Shown: piece after piece, positions 4,554-6,940 of the stretch
How positions within the stretch are numbered: the stretch's first letter is position 1
How the letters are laid out: the number at the start of each line of letters is the position of its first letter
DNA from: an uncultured Lachnobacterium sp.
Lineage (GTDB): Bacteria; Bacillota; Clostridia; Lachnospirales; Lachnospiraceae
Direction: 5' to 3'
DNA: 6,940 nucleotides
Assembly: GCA_900546625.1 (NCBI GenBank)
Contig: URDU01000055.1
Span: forward strand, 1 to 6,940
Made by a program: the position numbers and the translations under genes
Notes under the pieces: model-generated
Database searches by the model: none
Told to the model about the DNA's origin: nothing
The model's input: only the letters and a program-made list of their open reading frames with translations

Positions 4554-5840
4554 ATGAAAAAATTATTTGTAAAATATGTCTCACAAAACATACTCGGCAT
4601 GGTGGGTATGTCATTATATATACTTGCCGACACCTTCTTTATATCAAAGGCGGTCGGCTCAAACGGTATCACCGCGCTCAATCTGGTGCTGCCTGTATAC
4701 AATTTGATTTTTGCCATAGGCGCAATGATCGGAGTCGGCTCCGCCATCAGATATGTCGTAGAGAAAAATAAGGGCGATACATCCGGCGAGAGCTACTTTT
4801 TTCATGCCCTGCTGTGGTGTATTATAATAAGCGTTATATTCATATTGATTGGTATTTTCATCCCTGACAGGCTCGTAGGGCTGCTCGGCGGAGATTCGGC
4901 AATTATAAATACCGGTAAAAACTATACGCGTATTTTCATGCTTTTTACACCGTTTTTCATGTGCAACTATGTGTGCAACGCTTTCGTAAGAAATGACGGA
5001 GCACCATCCATTGCCATGTGCGCTACACTTTTCAGCAGTCTTTTTAATATTGTTTTTGATTACATACTCATGTTTCCGCTTGGACTTGGTATGGAGGGAG
5101 CCGCTTTAGCTACCGCTATTTCACCGATTATAGGAATCCTGATATGCTGTATTCATTTCTGCTCAGACAAATGCTCCGTAAAGCTTAAGCCGACGGTTCC
5201 ATCTGTCAAGAGACTCTTTTACTCCTGCCAGGTTGGTGTTTCTTCCTTTGTTGCTGAGATATCATCGGGTGTCATAACTATTGTCTTCAATATGATTATC
5301 CTGAGGCTTGCAGGAAATATCGGCGTGGCAGCATACGGTGTGGTCGCCAATACGTCACTGGTCGCGGTAGCTTTGTTCAACGGAATAGCACAGGGTTCAC
5401 AGCCTCTTATCAGCGACTATTACGGCAGAGGACTTAGAAAAAATGTAGGCTCGATACTCAGGATGGCTGTCATTTCATCTCTCTTAATTGCTGCACTGCT
5501 CATTTTGTTCATATGCACCTTTGCACCTTTTGTGACATCTGTTTTCAACAGCGAGCACGATGCCAGGCTTGCTTCGTATGCCGAGAGCGGACTGCGCCTT
5601 TACTTTACAGGCTTTATTTTTGCCGGAATCAATATAGTAGGTTCTGCTATCCTAAGTGCCGTTGAGTCCGTAAAATATGCATTCGCGGCATCTATCATGC
5701 GTGGTTTTATCGCTATAAGCATTTTCGCATTCGCACTTTCAGCCGCCTTTGGCATGACAGGTGTGTGGCTTGCTTTTCCGGCGGCTGAATTTGTGACTAT
5801 GTTTATTATTGTTAAGGGATTAAGGCAGCTTAAGCTGTAG
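4554..5840 (+). CDS. MATE-family multidrug/Na+(H+) antiporter (MepA/NorM-like), 428 aa
   Basis: An inner-membrane efflux pump that exports organic cations, drugs or metabolites in exchange for Na+ or H+. The length and about twelve hydrophobic segments fit the family. The first segment starts at about residue 8 (YVSQNILGMVGMSLYILADTFFISKAVG), followed by GSNGITALNLVLPVYNLIFAIGAMIGVGSA, a strong MATE N-lobe pattern. The second lobe repeats the plan (ANTSLVAVALFNGIAQGSQPLISDYYGRG). FNIVFDYILMFPLGLGMEGAALAT in helix 5-6 is typical of MepA-like members. The N-terminus is short compared with relatives that carry some 10 extra residues. The frame stays open upstream of the ATG, and AAAGGA at 4523-4528 would suit a non-standard ATT at 4536, so the start is not certain. 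It is divergent from the small membrane protein and convergent with the ABC gene. The substrate cannot be told from sequence. Confidence 0.93.
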   Translation: MKKLFVKYVSQNILGMVGMSLYILADTFFISKAVGSNGITALNLVLPVYNLIFAIGAMIGVGSAIRYVVEKNKGDTSGESYFFHALLWCIIISVIFILIGIFIPDRLVGLLGGDSAIINTGKNYTRIFMLFTPFFMCNYVCNAFVRNDGAPSIAMCATLFSSLFNIVFDYILMFPLGLGMEGAALATAISPIIGILICCIHFCSDKCSVKLKPTVPSVKRLFYSCQVGVSSFVAEISSGVITIVFNMIILRLAGNIGVAAYGVVANTSLVAVALFNGIAQGSQPLISDYYGRGLRKNVGSILRMAVISSLLIAALLILFICTFAPFVTSVFNSEHDARLASYAESGLRLYFTGFIFAGINIVGSAILSAVESVKYAFAASIMRGFIAISIFAFALSAAFGMTGVWLAFPAAEFVTMFIIVKGLRQLKL

Positions 5841-5860
5841 ATGCAAAAACTATTTTGCTA

Positions 5861-5884
5861 CTGGTCACACTGTGATGTGAACAG
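5861..5884. terminator. Hairpin between convergent genes, possible bidirectional terminator
   Basis: CTGGTCACA (5861-5869) pairs with TGTGAACAG (5876-5884) with one mismatch around a 6-nt loop, inside the 54-bp gap between two convergent stop codons. A second small stem, GCAAAA/TTTTGC, sits at 5843-5858. Neither has a clean T-run after it on either strand, so position is the main support. Confidence 0.35.
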
Positions 5885-5894
5885 CAACACATTT

Positions 5895-6940
5895 CTAAGA
5901 AATTCTGCCGTTCTCCATCTCATACACCACATCTGCCACGTTCATTGTGGATACTCTGTGTGATACCAGAACAATAGTTTTCTTCAAAGCTGATTCCTTC
6001 AATGATTTTAAAATTATTCCTTCATTTAAGGAATCAAGGTTTGATGTTGGTTCGTCGAGCAGAATCAGAGGGCTGTCATGGAGAAATGCCCTTGCAATTC
6101 CGATTCTCTGTTTCTCACCGCCGGACAATGTATCACCAAGCTCTCCGACTTCTGTGTCGTATCCCTTCGGCAGTGTCATAATAAAATCATGGATAGATGC
6201 TTTCTTTGCGGCTTCCATAATCTCTTCTCTGGATGCTCCTTGCTTTGCAATCGCAATATTGTTTGCAATGGAATCATGGAACAGGTGCGTTTCCTGTGTG
6301 ACATAGCTCTCCATATCTCTTAAATGCTTGGTCGGAATCTTTCGGACATCCGTACCGTCTACCGATACACTTCCGGCCTGCACATCCCAAAACCGCATCA
6401 ACAGCTTTAATAAAGTCGATTTTCCGGAACCGCTCGCACCATGAATACCTGTAATCTTACCCGGCTCTAATTTCAGTGAATAATTATCTAAAATGGTCTC
6501 TTCTTCATATGCAAATGTCACGTTTTCTGCTGTGGCTCCTGCGAATGCATAATCTACTCTCGCCTCAGAATCTACATCCTGATTGTTAGAATGTTCCTCA
6601 GCTTCATCTTTGAAAATCTCTGTATCAGAAATTTTCGCAGTCTCCACATCACCCAAAATTTCTTCCACAAGCGGTGTCTCCTCCAATAATGAAAGCACAC
6701 GCTCACCACTTGCAAGTGTCTGGTTCAAATTATTGGACAGACTTGACAATGCAACTACCGGTCCGAATGAACCCATCATTGCGATAGTACAGGTCAAGAT
6801 TCCCTCGAAGCCCATCTCGCCTTTTGCATACAACCAGATGGTCAATGCCAGCATTCCAAAGGATGCAAGCAAAATTACCATATTGGTAAATGAACGCTGT
6901 GAGCCTTCCATTTTGCTTAATGACTCCTGCATTCCTGCAA
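5895..6940 (-). CDS. ABC exporter, fused membrane and ATPase protein (CydC/MsbA-like), C-terminal part cut by the window edge
   Basis: The C-terminal 347 or so residues of a half-transporter are visible; the frame is still open at 6940, so the true start lies outside. Numbering from the Met at 6932: two membrane helices (about 18-36 and 44-64) end the transmembrane domain. An unusually acidic linker follows (84-128, including EETPLVEEILGDVE and KDEAEEHSNNQD). The ATPase is complete: Walker A GASGSGKST with Lys171, Q-loop Gln213 in YVTQETHLF, signature LSGGEKQRIGIARAF (269-283), Walker B LILLDEP with Glu294, D-loop SNLDS and H-loop His325 in VLVSHR. All key residues are present, so it should hydrolyse ATP. 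It probably works as a dimer, often with a second half-transporter encoded next to it. The nucleotide domain resembles CydC/CydD-type exporters, but the substrate is not deducible. Confidence 0.9.
   Translation of the reverse strand, partial: AGMQESLSKMEGSQRSFTNMVILLASFGMLALTIWLYAKGEMGFEGILTCTIAMMGSFGPVVALSSLSNNLNQTLASGERVLSLLEETPLVEEILGDVETAKISDTEIFKDEAEEHSNNQDVDSEARVDYAFAGATAENVTFAYEEETILDNYSLKLEPGKITGIHGASGSGKSTLLKLLMRFWDVQAGSVSVDGTDVRKIPTKHLRDMESYVTQETHLFHDSIANNIAIAKQGASREEIMEAAKKASIHDFIMTLPKGYDTEVGELGDTLSGGEKQRIGIARAFLHDSPLILLDEPTSNLDSLNEGIILKSLKESALKKTIVLVSHRVSTMNVADVVYEMENGRIS

Noticed and set aside
4532..4771. Plus-strand 79-codon open frame starting close to AAAGGA
   Set aside because: It overlaps the MATE gene in another frame; the MATE frame has clear family sequence from its first residues and the 79-codon translation has no recognisable character.

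Overview
The window looks like a moderately AT-rich Bacillota chromosome, most likely a gut Lachnospiraceae relative (Agathobacter/Roseburia/Eubacterium type). This rests on strong AGGAG-type ribosome binding sites, near-consensus sigma-A promoters and the protein families present. The genus is an inference from general character, not a proven match.

The left half (about 1-3830) is one minus-strand module: a type VII secretion (T7SSb) LXG polymorphic-toxin operon. In transcription order it holds a near-consensus promoter (3794-3822), a 5' leader folding as a class I cyclic-di-GMP (GEMM-I) riboswitch overlapping an intrinsic terminator (3671-3792), a DUF4176 protein, a YwqH-like DUF5082 protein with a WTG turn, a YwqI-like (DUF5344/DUF3130-type) small helical protein, an LXG toxin, and a small GTG-initiated candidate immunity gene. 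The order matches the Bacillus subtilis ywqH-ywqI-ywqJ-ywqK arrangement with DUF4176 added in front. The toxin's C-terminus resembles the TNT family of NAD+ glycohydrolases. As given, the toxin is split by a one-base deficit in a short A-run near 1773-1776; adding one base restores a protein of about 634 residues. Downstream (38-278) are decayed coding remnants, probably of a second immunity or toxin-tail gene.

The centre (3913-4553) is a divergent pair: a small four-helix membrane protein on the minus strand with its own promoter and terminator, and a MATE-family efflux transporter on the plus strand. A 19-bp perfect inverted repeat lies between their promoters and could be an operator. The best MATE promoter places the transcript start only about 3 nt before its ATG, so the mRNA may be leaderless.

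The right end (5895-6940) is the C-terminal part of an ABC exporter (membrane domain plus complete ATPase) on the minus strand, convergent with the MATE gene and cut by the window edge.

The most notable point is the regulatory logic. A c-di-GMP-I aptamer whose P1 and P3 3' strands lie inside the terminator hairpin should work as an ON switch, putting a contact-dependent T7SS toxin operon under control of the second messenger of surface and biofilm life. No T7SS core component (EssC, EsaA, EssB, YukD) lies in the window, so the secretion machine must be elsewhere.
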